DNA from: Blastococcus sp. URHD0036
GTDB taxonomy: Bacteria > Actinomycetota > Actinomycetes > Mycobacteriales > Geodermatophilaceae
DNA length: 64,000 nucleotides
Assembly (NCBI RefSeq): GCF_000701365.1
Contig: NZ_JNIK01000011.1
Location: 310,001 to 374,000 of the forward strand
Direction: 5' to 3'
This document shows, one piece after another, positions 56,528-63,914 of the stretch. The notes below the pieces were generated by a model. That model was given only the letters and a program-made list of their open reading frames with translations. It was not told the DNA's origin and did not search any database. Each line of letters starts with the position of its first letter. Position 1 is the stretch's first letter. Made by a program: the position numbers and the translations under genes.

Positions 56528-57774
56528 TGCCCGAGACACCCGTCGACCCCAGCACCGGGGTCGTCTATCCCATCGGCCTGCGGCTGCTCGGCCGCAAGGT
56601 CGTCGTCGTCGGCGGCGGCCAGGTCGCCCACCGCCGGGTGGCCGGCCTGCTGGAGGCCCGCGCGGAGGTCACCCTCGTCAGCCCGGAGGTGACGCCGGCG
56701 CTGGAGGCACTGGTGGCCCCCGGCTCGGTCACCTGGCTGCCGCGCCGGTACGAGCCCGGTGACCTGGCCGGCGCCTGGTACGCCGTGGCGGCCACCGACG
56801 ACCGCGAGGTCAACGCGGCGGTGGCGGCCGAGGCGGAGGCGGCGCGGGTCTTCTGCGCCCGGGCCGACGACCGCGCGGCCTCGAGCGTGTGGACACCGGC
56901 CGTCGGCCGCCACGGCGACCTGGTCATCGGCGTGCACGGCGGTGGCGACCCGCAGCGGGCCGTCGGCGTCCGGGACTCGGTCCTCGCCGGCCTGGCCGAC
57001 GGGAGCATCCGCGACACCGCCGGCCGCGCCACGGACGCGAGCCCGGCCGGCACCGTCGTCCTCGTCGGCGGCGGCCCCGGCGACCCGGAGCTGATCACCG
57101 TCCGCGGCCAGCACGCGGTGGCCCAGGCCGACGTCGTGGTCGCCGACCACCTGGCCCCGCAGTCACTGCTGGCCTCGCTCCCGCCCGACGTGGAGGTCAT
57201 CGACGCCTCCAAGCTCCCCCGCGGCCGGTACATGGCGCAGGAGCAGATCAACCAGCTGCTCGTGGACCGGGCGCTGGCCGGCAAGCGGGTGGTGCGGCTC
57301 AAGGGCGGCGACCCGTTCGTCTTCGGCCGCGGCATGGAGGAGGTCGAGGCCTGCGTCGCCGCCGGCGTCCCGGTCGAGGTCGTGCCCGGCGTCACCTCGG
57401 CGATCGGCGTCCCGGCGCTCGCCGGCATCCCGGTCACCCATCGCGGGCTGACCCACGAGTTCGTCGTCGTCTCCGGGCACGTCCCGCCGGGGCACCCCGC
57501 CTCGCTGGTCGACTGGGCCGCGCTCGGCCGACTGCGCGGCACGCTCGTCGTCCTCATGGGCGTCGACACCGCGCCGCAGATCGCCGCCGCCCTGGTCGAG
57601 CACGGCCGGTCGCCGGAGACCCCGGTCGCCGTCGTCGCCGACGGCTCCACCCCCGGGCAGCGGGTCGTCCGCACCACCCTCGCCGGGCTGGGGCGGACGC
57701 TGGCCGACGAGGCGATCATGCCGCCGGCGGTCTGGGTGGTCGGCGAGGTCGTCGCGCTGGGCGCCTCCGGCTGA
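56527..57774 (+). CDS. cobA: Uroporphyrinogen-III C-methyltransferase with precorrin-2 dehydrogenase domain
   Basis: 415 residues from ATG (TGATG with cobT). The N-terminal part (about 1-165) is CysG-N/MET8-like: GRKVVVVGGGQVAHRRVAGL and VAATDDREVNAAVAAEAEAA. The C-terminal methylase has VVLVGGGPGDPELITVRGQH, VVADHLAPQSLLASLPPDVE and VRLKGGDPFVFGRGMEEVEA. It makes precorrin-2, the branch point for B12 and siroheme, and the dehydrogenase part can divert to sirohydrochlorin. Unlike CysG no ferrochelatase domain follows. Last gene of the riboswitch operon. Confidence 0.9.
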   Translation: MPETPVDPSTGVVYPIGLRLLGRKVVVVGGGQVAHRRVAGLLEARAEVTLVSPEVTPALEALVAPGSVTWLPRRYEPGDLAGAWYAVAATDDREVNAAVAAEAEAARVFCARADDRAASSVWTPAVGRHGDLVIGVHGGGDPQRAVGVRDSVLAGLADGSIRDTAGRATDASPAGTVVLVGGGPGDPELITVRGQHAVAQADVVVADHLAPQSLLASLPPDVEVIDASKLPRGRYMAQEQINQLLVDRALAGKRVVRLKGGDPFVFGRGMEEVEACVAAGVPVEVVPGVTSAIGVPALAGIPVTHRGLTHEFVVVSGHVPPGHPASLVDWAALGRLRGTLVVLMGVDTAPQIAAALVEHGRSPETPVAVVADGSTPGQRVVRTTLAGLGRTLADEAIMPPAVWVVGEVVALGASG

Positions 57775-57782
57775 CACCTGCC

Positions 57783-57797
57783 GTCACCCGCGGTGAC
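57783..57797 (+). terminator. Small hairpin after the cobalamin operon
   Basis: GTCACC and GGTGAC around CGC, 9 bases beyond the cobA stop. Together with the larger hairpin downstream it may end the operon. Confidence 0.4.
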
Positions 57798-57848
57798 CGG
57801 CTCGACCGCACGGCACCCGACCTCGTGACCTCGGGCGGGACACCCACC

Positions 57849-57889
57849 CGTCCGGGCGTCCGCACCGTTGCGCCCGGGACGGACGCCCG
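57849..57889 (+). terminator. Mutually exclusive hairpins ahead of the NYN gene
   Basis: Structure 1: CGTCCGGGCG (57849-57858) with CGCCCGGGACG (57871-57881, one bulge). Structure 2: CGGGCGTCC (57853-57861) with GGACGCCCG (57881-57889). They share bases, so only one can form. May be a terminator with antiterminator; could also be an attenuator of the next gene. Confidence 0.45.
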
Positions 57890-57902
57890 CGACGGTCGCC
57901 CG

Positions 57903-58565
57903 ATGGGCACCGGTGGGACGCGGATCGCGCTGCTCGTGGACGCCGAGAACGCGCCCGCTGCCGCGCTCGGCCGGATCGTTCCCGAGGCGTCGGTGCACGG
58001 CTCGCTGGTCGTGCGCCGGGCCTACGGCGACTGGACGACGCCACAGCTGGCCCCGTGGACGGCGGCGATGCGTCCGCTCGGGGTGCAGGCGGTGCAGCAG
58101 TCCCCCTGCAGCAGCGGCAAGAACGCAGTGGACATGGCCATCGTCGTCGACGCGATGGACCTCTTCCACGCCCGCGCCGTCGACGCCTTCGCGCTCGTCT
58201 CCAGCGACGCGGACTTCACCCCGCTCGTGCTGCGACTCGTCGCCGGCGGCGCCCGGGTGCACGGTTTCGGGGAGGCCAAGGCGCCCGCTCCGTTCGTCGC
58301 GGCGTGCACCCGCTTCACCGTGGTGCAGGGCGCGCGCGGGCACGCGCGGCTGGTGACCCGGGTGCTGGCCGCGGTCGAGGCGACCCGCCGGGACGACGGC
58401 TGGGCCCCGCTCAGCACCGTGGGTCACCGGCTCCGCGCCTCCGGCGGTCTCGACCCGCGGGCACACGGCCACCGCCGGCTCAGCGAACTCGTCCAGGCGA
58501 CCGGCCGCTTCGAGCTGCGCCGCGAGGGCCTGAGTCTCCTGGTCCGGGCCGTGCGCGCCGGTTGA
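57903..58565 (+). CDS. NYN-domain ribonuclease-like protein with OST-HTH/LOTUS-like tail
   Basis: 220 residues from ATG. The NYN/PIN-like domain has IALLVDAENAPAAALGRIVP at the start, GKNAVDMAIVVDAMDLFHA near residue 73 and ALVSSDADFTPLVLRLVAGG near 97, giving the Asp triad for metal-dependent RNA cleavage. Residues about 150-220 (LSTVGHRLRASGGLDPRAHG, RRLSELVQATGRFELRREG) look like an OST-HTH/LOTUS RNA-binding fold. This pairing is found in RNA-processing and defence-associated proteins; the role here is unknown. Confidence 0.8.
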   Translation: MGTGGTRIALLVDAENAPAAALGRIVPEASVHGSLVVRRAYGDWTTPQLAPWTAAMRPLGVQAVQQSPCSSGKNAVDMAIVVDAMDLFHARAVDAFALVSSDADFTPLVLRLVAGGARVHGFGEAKAPAPFVAACTRFTVVQGARGHARLVTRVLAAVEATRRDDGWAPLSTVGHRLRASGGLDPRAHGHRRLSELVQATGRFELRREGLSLLVRAVRAG

Positions 58566-58617
58566 CGGCGGAGCCCGGCGCTACGGTGCCCCCGCCGCCG
58601 AGAGCAGGAGGAACGCC

Positions 58618-59007
58618 GTGCTGGGACGCAAGGACTTCGCCCCCGACGAGATCCGCCGTGCCCGCGAGGCCGCGGACCGCGTCCTGCGGGACTTCGCCGA
58701 CGCCGGGTCGCCGGCCGGGCTGGAGGACGTCGTCTTCACCGACGCCCTGCTCGCCCTGGACCGGCGCTTCGTGCACCGGATCCGCGCGGTGGCGGGCAAG
58801 GACGGCACGCCCCTCAACGAGGTCGAGCTCATCGTCGCCGCCCTGGTCGAGGGCGACGGCCGGTTCACCACGACCAAGGTCATCCGCTACGCGCCGGAGC
58901 GGTCGGTGCTGGGCCTGCAGCCCGGGGAGCGGATCGAGATGACCGCCGACCGGTTCTCGCGGCTGGCCGACGCCTTCCTCGAGGAGCTCGGGGAGAAGTT
59001 CGGCTGA
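58618..59007 (+). CDS. Conserved hypothetical protein
   Basis: 129 residues from GTG with GAGGAACG upstream. It is helical in the first half (FAPDEIRRAREAADRVLRDF) and includes DDGRFTTTKVIRY-like FTTTKVIRYAPERSVLGLQP near the middle and MTADRFSRLADAFLEELGEK at the end. The composition and codon use are coding-like and it appears conserved in actinobacteria by general look, but I recognise no named family. It converges with the cyclase gene with one base between stops. Confidence 0.6.
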   Translation: MLGRKDFAPDEIRRAREAADRVLRDFADAGSPAGLEDVVFTDALLALDRRFVHRIRAVAGKDGTPLNEVELIVAALVEGDGRFTTTKVIRYAPERSVLGLQPGERIEMTADRFSRLADAFLEELGEKFG

Positions 59008-59008
59008 C

Positions 59009-60001
59009 TCAGCGGATCGCGACGGCGTTCGCCGGGGAGCCCATCCCGCCGGGGATCCACAGCGGCGCCGCCACGAAGAGGAACTCCCACCGCCGGTCGG
59101 CCGCGCAGGCGGTGGCCAGGTCCCCGAGCTGGAACAGCTCGCCGAACGTGAGACCGAGGTCGCGCATCATCCGCACGTGCGCCGGCGGCTGGGCCAGCGG
59201 CACCGCCTCGACCGCGGCGTTGTCGGCGACGACCGCGGCCCAGCGCTGGGCGTGTGCCATCGCCGCGTGGTCGGGGCTGATACCGGCCTGTCCCGGGTTG
59301 CCGGCCGCGTCCCGGCCGGCGAGCAGCGCGCCGCGGCGGGCGTCGTCGGCGGCCAGGTAGGCCTCCGCCCAGCCGGTGCGGAAGCAGACGACCTCCCCGC
59401 TCTCGACGACCACGCCCTGGTGCCGGGCGCAGGCCTCGGTCTCCTCCGGCGTGATCACGTACCCGGGTGGCAGCGGGTCGGCCGCCCCGCCGGCCACCAT
59501 GCGGGCGACGTCGAGGAGCACCCCGCGGCCGACGATGCCGACGCGGGCGACCTGGTCGATGCCGTTGCGGTGGGCGAACCCGTCCGCGTCGACCGCCGAG
59601 CGCGGCACGCCGTTGTAGAAGACGCCGTCGACGCCGTCCTCGTCGGCGCCGCTGTGGATCAGCGCGTCCCACTGCGAGGAGCCCTGCGTGGCGATGGTGA
59701 GGGAGTCGTCGTTGCCGACGAGGCCGTACCGGGCGTCGTTGATGCGGTGGGCCGGCTTCCGGTACGGCGGCGCCTCCGGCTTGAACGCCCAGGCCCCGCT
59801 CCCGGGTAGCCGGGGCTGGTCGACCGGTAGCGACAGCGGGTAGCGGTCCCCGAGCCGCACCGCGGCCACGCCCCGGAGCACCGCCGCGCGGGTCAGGAAG
59901 TTCAGCGTGCCGATCTGGTCGTCGTCGCCGAAGACGCCCCAGTTCGACAGCTCCGGGGAGCCGGGGCGCGGGTCGCGCAGCTGCAGCTCGTCGTCCGCCA
60001 T
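59009..60001 (-). CDS. Cyclase family (kynurenine-formamidase-like) protein
   Basis: 330 residues from ATG. The cyclase superfamily is recognised by NWGVFGDDDQIGTLNFLT near residue 20, TQGSSQWDALIHSG near 107 and VVESGEVVCFRTGWAEAYLA near 200. The usual HxGTHxDxxxH metal site is altered to QGSSQWDALIH, so one or two ligands are replaced; members of this subgroup are found but not characterised. It is followed 17 bases later on the same strand by the DOPA-dioxygenase gene; note the cyclase lies downstream. Confidence 0.82.
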   Translation of the reverse strand: MADDELQLRDPRPGSPELSNWGVFGDDDQIGTLNFLTRAAVLRGVAAVRLGDRYPLSLPVDQPRLPGSGAWAFKPEAPPYRKPAHRINDARYGLVGNDDSLTIATQGSSQWDALIHSGADEDGVDGVFYNGVPRSAVDADGFAHRNGIDQVARVGIVGRGVLLDVARMVAGGAADPLPPGYVITPEETEACARHQGVVVESGEVVCFRTGWAEAYLAADDARRGALLAGRDAAGNPGQAGISPDHAAMAHAQRWAAVVADNAAVEAVPLAQPPAHVRMMRDLGLTFGELFQLGDLATACAADRRWEFLFVAAPLWIPGGMGSPANAVAIR

Positions 60002-60017
60002 GCCGGCCTCCGGGTCG

Positions 60018-60869
60018 TCAGATGTTGGCGCCGTCGGGCGGCGGGTCCTCCGGCAGTCTGGCCGCGACCCCGGTCCCGCCGGCGTCGGGGACGGTAGCGC
60101 CGACCGTGAACGAGGTCATCGACAGCGAGCCGTAGGCGTAGCCGTCGACCAGCACCTCGGCCTTCGCCCCCGTCGCCCCCGCCACCCCGGCCACGTACAG
60201 CAGCGGCAGGAAGTGGTCCGGCGTCGGGACGGCGAGGGAGTGGTCGCGGTGCCCGTCGAGCCGGCCCACGGCCGCCGGGTCGGTGAGCATGAGCTCGCGC
60301 GCCGCCTCGTCGAAGCGCTGCGCCCAGTCGAAGCCGGCGTCGGGCATCGCCCGGCTCACCCCGCCGAGGTTGTGCACCACGTTGCCGCTGCCCAGCACGA
60401 GCACGCCGTCCTCGCGCAACGGCGCCAGGGCCGCCCCGAGCTGGAGGTGGTAGTCGGCCGGCTTGAGCGCGTTGATCGACAGCTGGACGACCGGCACGTC
60501 GGCGTCGGGGAAGGCGTGCCGCAGCACCGACCAGGCGCCGTGGTCGATGCCCCAGCTGTCGAGGTCGGCCCCCACCCAGGTCGGCCGGACGACGTCGGCG
60601 ATCTCCTCGACCAGCCCGGGCAGGCCGGGAGCCGGGTAGTCGACCTGGAACAGCTCACGGGGGAAGCCGAAGAAGTCGTGGATCGTGCGCGGCCGGGGCA
60701 TCGCGGTCACGGCCGTGGCGTGCACGTACCAGTGCGCGGAGACCACGAGGACCGCCCGGGGGCGGGGCACCGATGCGCCGAAGGCTCGCCAGGCCTCGGT
60801 GTACCGGTTGCTCTCCAGGGCGTTCATCGGGTTGCCGTGCCCGATGAAGGCCGCGGGCATCAGTGCCAT
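60018..60869 (-). CDS. Class III extradiol dioxygenase (4,5-DOPA dioxygenase, YgiD-like)
   Basis: 283 residues from ATG. AAFIGHGNPMNAL near the start and VVSAHWYVHATAV near residue 43 carry His ligands; WGIDHGAWSVLRHAFPDAD near 106 and GNVVHNLGGVS near 160 are other family stretches. Members use Zn or Fe to cleave catechol-type rings of DOPA. Here the cyclase gene follows it in the same direction, suggesting a small aromatic-catabolism unit. The substrate is unproven. Confidence 0.88.
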   Translation of the reverse strand: MALMPAAFIGHGNPMNALESNRYTEAWRAFGASVPRPRAVLVVSAHWYVHATAVTAMPRPRTIHDFFGFPRELFQVDYPAPGLPGLVEEIADVVRPTWVGADLDSWGIDHGAWSVLRHAFPDADVPVVQLSINALKPADYHLQLGAALAPLREDGVLVLGSGNVVHNLGGVSRAMPDAGFDWAQRFDEAARELMLTDPAAVGRLDGHRDHSLAVPTPDHFLPLLYVAGVAGATGAKAEVLVDGYAYGSLSMTSFTVGATVPDAGGTGVAARLPEDPPPDGANI

Positions 60870-60901
60870 CAGGTCTCCCCTCCCCGTCCGAGGGGATCCT
60901 C

Positions 60902-61390
60902 CTACCCCGCGCGCCCGGCCGCGTCCCCCGCGTTCGAGGTGGGCGGTATGCGGCGCAGCGCCGGGGAGAGCCAGCGGGCGCCCGGCCCGTACGCGGCGGC
61001 GACGTCCCCCGCGTTCGACAGCGCGCACCGGGACAACGACAGGCAGCCGCAGCCGATGCACGCCGCCAGCCCGTCGCGCAGCTGGGTGAGCGCGGCGATC
61101 TGCTCGTCGAGGCGGGCCCGCCAGGTGTGCGACAGCCGGGCCCAGTCCCGCGCCGTCGGGGTGCGGCCCTCCGGCAGGGTCGCCAGCGCCTCGCGGATCT
61201 CCGGGAGCGAGAGCCCCACGTTCTGCGCCGCCCGGATGAACGCCAGCCGGCGCAGCACCGACCGCGGGAACCGGCGCGCACCCCCGGCCGTCCGCTCGCA
61301 GCTGACCAGTCCCTCCGCCTCGTAGTAGCGCAGCGCGGACACCGCGACCCCCGACCGTGCCGCGACCTCGCCGATCGCCATGAGCTCCAC
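60902..61390 (-). CDS. soxR: Redox-sensing MerR-family activator SoxR
   Basis: 162 residues from a GTG with AGAGGA at ideal spacing (ATG at 61381 possible). The MerR winged helix is IGEVAARSGVAVSALRYYEAEGL (given in part), and the 2Fe-2S site is C111-C114-C116-C122 in CIGCGCLSLSRC, matching E. coli SoxR spacing. SoxR is activated when its cluster is oxidised by redox-cycling compounds. It is divergent from an SDR-QueA operon with a SoxR-type box between (61407-61424). Confidence 0.93.
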   Translation of the reverse strand: MELMAIGEVAARSGVAVSALRYYEAEGLVSCERTAGGARRFPRSVLRRLAFIRAAQNVGLSLPEIREALATLPEGRTPTARDWARLSHTWRARLDEQIAALTQLRDGLAACIGCGCLSLSRCALSNAGDVAAAYGPGARWLSPALRRIPPTSNAGDAAGRAG

Positions 61391-61402
61391 GGCGCCATCC
61401 TC

Positions 61403-61433
61403 TTGACCTCGAGTGGACTTGAGGCAAGACGGT
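61403..61433 (+). promoter_or_regulatory. SoxR box and long-spacer promoter of the SDR-queA operon
   Basis: TTGACC (61403-61408) and GACGGT (61428-61433) are 19 bases apart with CCTCGAGTGGACTTGAGG (61407-61424) between. The dyad matches the SoxR consensus at nearly every arm position. The -10 is weak, as expected for an activator-dependent promoter, and stands 7 bases before the SDR ATG, so the mRNA would be leaderless. Confidence 0.8.
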
Positions 61434-61440
61434 ACGCGGC

Positions 61441-62130
61441 ATGGAGATCCGCACCGCTCTCGTCACCGGCGCCTCGCGCGGCCTCGGTGCCGCCCTCGCC
61501 ACCGCCCTGAACGCCCGGGGATGGCACCTCGTCCTCGACGGCCGGGACCCCGACCGGCTGGCCGCCGCCGTCGCCGCGCTGCCCCGTCCCGACCTGGTCA
61601 CCGCCGTGCCCGGGAACGTCGCCGACCCGGACCACCGCGCCGCCCTCGCCGCCGCCGTCCCCTCCCGGCTCGACGCCGTGGTCAACAACGCCTCCGACCT
61701 CGGGCCCACCCCGCTCCCCCGCCTCGCCGACCTGCCCCCGGCCGCGCTGGAGCGGGTGCTCGCGGTCAACACCGTCGCGCCGCTGGCACTGGTCCAGGCG
61801 GTGCTGCCGGCACTCCGCACCGCCCGCGGCCGGGTGCTGGACGTGAGCAGCGACGCCGCGGTCGAGCCCTACCCCGGCTGGGGCGGCTACGGCGCCAGCA
61901 AGGCCGCGCTGGACCACCTCTCCGCCGTCCTGGCGGTGGAGGAGCCGGCGCTGCGCGTGTACGCCGTCGACCCGGGCGACATGGCCACCGACATGCACCG
62001 TGCCGCCGCGCCGGAGGACGACGGGCTGCCGGGGCCGGAGACCGTGGTCCCGGCCCTGCTCCGCCTGCTGGACGACGACCTCCCGTCCGGCCGGTACCGC
62101 GCCGCCGACCTCGTGGCGGTGGCCCGATGA
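61441..62130 (+). CDS. Short-chain dehydrogenase/reductase
   Basis: 229 residues from ATG. TALVTGASRGLGAALATALN is the TGxxxGxG NAD(P) motif, VVNNASDLG the NNAG-like motif, LDVSSDAAVEP includes the catalytic Ser and GGYGASKAALDHLSAVLAVE the YxxxK. Most SDRs reduce ketones or oxidise alcohols. It is controlled by the SoxR box in its promoter and overlaps queA by 4 bases. A role in disarming redox-cycling compounds is inferred from regulation only. Confidence 0.93.
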   Translation: MEIRTALVTGASRGLGAALATALNARGWHLVLDGRDPDRLAAAVAALPRPDLVTAVPGNVADPDHRAALAAAVPSRLDAVVNNASDLGPTPLPRLADLPPAALERVLAVNTVAPLALVQAVLPALRTARGRVLDVSSDAAVEPYPGWGGYGASKAALDHLSAVLAVEEPALRVYAVDPGDMATDMHRAAAPEDDGLPGPETVVPALLRLLDDDLPSGRYRAADLVAVAR

Positions 62131-63155
62131 CCGCGACGTTCACCCTCCCGCCCGGGAGCGAGGCGACCGCACCGCCGGAGCGCCGCGGTCTGACCCGCGA
62201 CGGCGTCCGGCTGATGACCGTGCGGCCCGCCGGCATCACGCACTCCGCGTTCCGCGACCTGCCCGACCTGCTCTCCCCGGGCGACCTGGTCGTCGTCAAC
62301 ACCTCGGCGACGCTGCCGGCCCGGCTCGACGTCCGGCGGCGGGACGGCGTGCTCGTGCCGCTGCACGTCTCGACCACGCTGGACGACGGCGACTGGGTCG
62401 TGGAGCTGCGCCGTCCGGACAACGACGGCCCGGACCTCGGCGCCGAACCGGACAGCACCGTGCAACTCCCCGACGGGCGGGCCCTGCGGCTGGTCTCCGG
62501 ACACCCGGACGCCGGTCGCGGTTCGCGGCTGTGGCGGGCCCGGCCCGAGCCCCCGGTGTCGGCCCGCACGGTCCTCGCCCTGCACGGCCGGCCGATCACC
62601 TACGGATACCTCCGCGGGCCGGTCCGGCTCGCCGACACCCAGAACGTGTACGCCACCGAGCCGGGCAGCGCGGAGAACGCCAGCGCCGGGAGGCCGTTCA
62701 CCGACCGGCTGCTGGTGCGGCTCATGGCGCGCGGGGTGCCGGTCGTGCCCGTCGTCCTGCACGCCGGGGTGTCCAGCCCGGAGCTGCACGAGCCGCCCGC
62801 GCCCGAGCGGTTCGCCGTCCCGGAGGTCACCGCGCGGCTGGTCACCGCCACCGCGCGGGCCGGCGGGCGGGTGGTCGCCGTCGGCACCACGGTCACCCGG
62901 GCGCTGGAGTCGGCGACCGGGGAGGACGGCGTCACCCGGCCGGTGGTCGGGTGGACGCGCCTCGTGCTGGGTCCGGAGCGGCCCGCCCGGGTGGTGACCG
63001 GCCTGGTGACGGGTCTGCACGCGCCCGAGGCCTCGCACCTGCAGCTGCTCGAGGCGGTCGCCGGCGGGGACCTCGTGCGGCAGGCGTACGAGGAGGCCGT
63101 CGCCGAGCGCTACCTGTGGCACGAGTACGGCGACTCGATGCTCTTCCTGCCCTGA
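62127..63155 (+). CDS. QueA-like S-adenosylmethionine:tRNA ribosyltransferase-isomerase
   Basis: 342 residues from ATG. VVVNTSATLPARLDVRRRDG near residue 56 matches the family NxSxxxPARL stretch; TYGYLRGPVRLADTQNVYAT and SAENASAGRPFTDRLLVRLM near residue 190 fit QueA, and HLQLLEAVAGGDLVRQAYEEA is near the end. QueA transfers ribosyl from SAM to preQ1 in tRNA. No other queuosine gene is in the window, and it is tied to an SDR under a SoxR box, so it may have diverged. Ends at a hairpin shared with cbiD's terminator type. Confidence 0.85.
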   Translation: MTATFTLPPGSEATAPPERRGLTRDGVRLMTVRPAGITHSAFRDLPDLLSPGDLVVVNTSATLPARLDVRRRDGVLVPLHVSTTLDDGDWVVELRRPDNDGPDLGAEPDSTVQLPDGRALRLVSGHPDAGRGSRLWRARPEPPVSARTVLALHGRPITYGYLRGPVRLADTQNVYATEPGSAENASAGRPFTDRLLVRLMARGVPVVPVVLHAGVSSPELHEPPAPERFAVPEVTARLVTATARAGGRVVAVGTTVTRALESATGEDGVTRPVVGWTRLVLGPERPARVVTGLVTGLHAPEASHLQLLEAVAGGDLVRQAYEEAVAERYLWHEYGDSMLFLP

Positions 63156-63201
63156 TGTGGAGTGCGCGAGCGCAGGTTTCCTGCGCTCTGGCACTCCACA
63201 T
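63155..63201. terminator. Bidirectional terminator hairpin, queA/fhuF-like
   Basis: ATGTGGAGTG pairs with CACTCCACAT and GAGCGCAG with CTGCGCTC around a TTTC loop. It spans the gap between convergent stops at 63155 and 63201. Its core 39 bases closely resemble the hairpin at 22088-22128. Confidence 0.75.
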
Positions 63202-63914
63202 CACCCGATGCGCTCGGCGGTGTCCTCGAGGAGGACCTGGCGCTCGAAGGGCGTCCGGCGGGGGCAGGAGGTGCAGGTCGGCTCGTGCGGCAGCCGGTAC
63301 AGCAGGCAGCACGAGGCGCGCTGGGTGAACCGCACCGCCCGCGGGCCGACGTCGACGTAGCGGGGTGCGGGCAGCGGTGCACCGACCGCCGCCGCGAGCG
63401 GGCCGGCCAGGGCGGTCACGGCCCCGACGTCCCCCAGCGCCCGCCCCAGCGCCAGCAGCCGGTTGGCGATCGAGTCGGTGGCGATCGCCCACAGCGGCGC
63501 CGGCCGCACCGCCCCCGCTTCGGCGACCGCCCCGATCACGGCCTCGAGCGTCTCGCGCAGCTCCGCCGCGACGTCGCCCCACGGCGCACCCGACACCGCG
63601 GCGACCGGGGTGCCGCCGGCCAGCAGGGTCAGCGACAGGTCCGGCAGCCGGGGCGACAGGGGGACGCCGGTGGCGAGGCCCGCCAGCGGCGGCGTCACGA
63701 GGACGGACGACAGGGAGTACCACCACACCGTCGCGAGCACCCGCCGGTCGTCGCTGCGGTACCGCTGCCCGAGCTCGGCGACCCGCTCCGCCGTCCACCC
63801 CGGGTCGGCCAGCAGCGGCCCGGGGACGACGCTGCCGACCGGCGGCGCGACCAGGCCGAGAGCACCGGCGCCGGGCACCCGCGCGGCCACCGCCGCCTGC
63901 CCGCCGTCCGTCAC
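63201..63914 (-). CDS. FhuF-like siderophore-iron reductase (2Fe-2S)
   Basis: 237 residues from GTG. The C-terminal cluster motif RASCCLLYRLPHEPTCTSCP gives C202, C203, C214 and C217 (CC-x10-C-x2-C), the FhuF 2Fe-2S signature. Upstream sequence (WWYSLSSVLVTPPLAGLATG, ATDSIANRLLALGRALGD) fits the FhuF ferric-siderophore reductase fold. It reduces Fe(III)-siderophore in the cytosol to release iron. It complements the NIS operon at the left end of the window, 60 kb away. The region 63915-64000 shows no supported gene. Confidence 0.87.
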   Translation of the reverse strand: MTDGGQAAVAARVPGAGALGLVAPPVGSVVPGPLLADPGWTAERVAELGQRYRSDDRRVLATVWWYSLSSVLVTPPLAGLATGVPLSPRLPDLSLTLLAGGTPVAAVSGAPWGDVAAELRETLEAVIGAVAEAGAVRPAPLWAIATDSIANRLLALGRALGDVGAVTALAGPLAAAVGAPLPAPRYVDVGPRAVRFTQRASCCLLYRLPHEPTCTSCPRRTPFERQVLLEDTAERIG

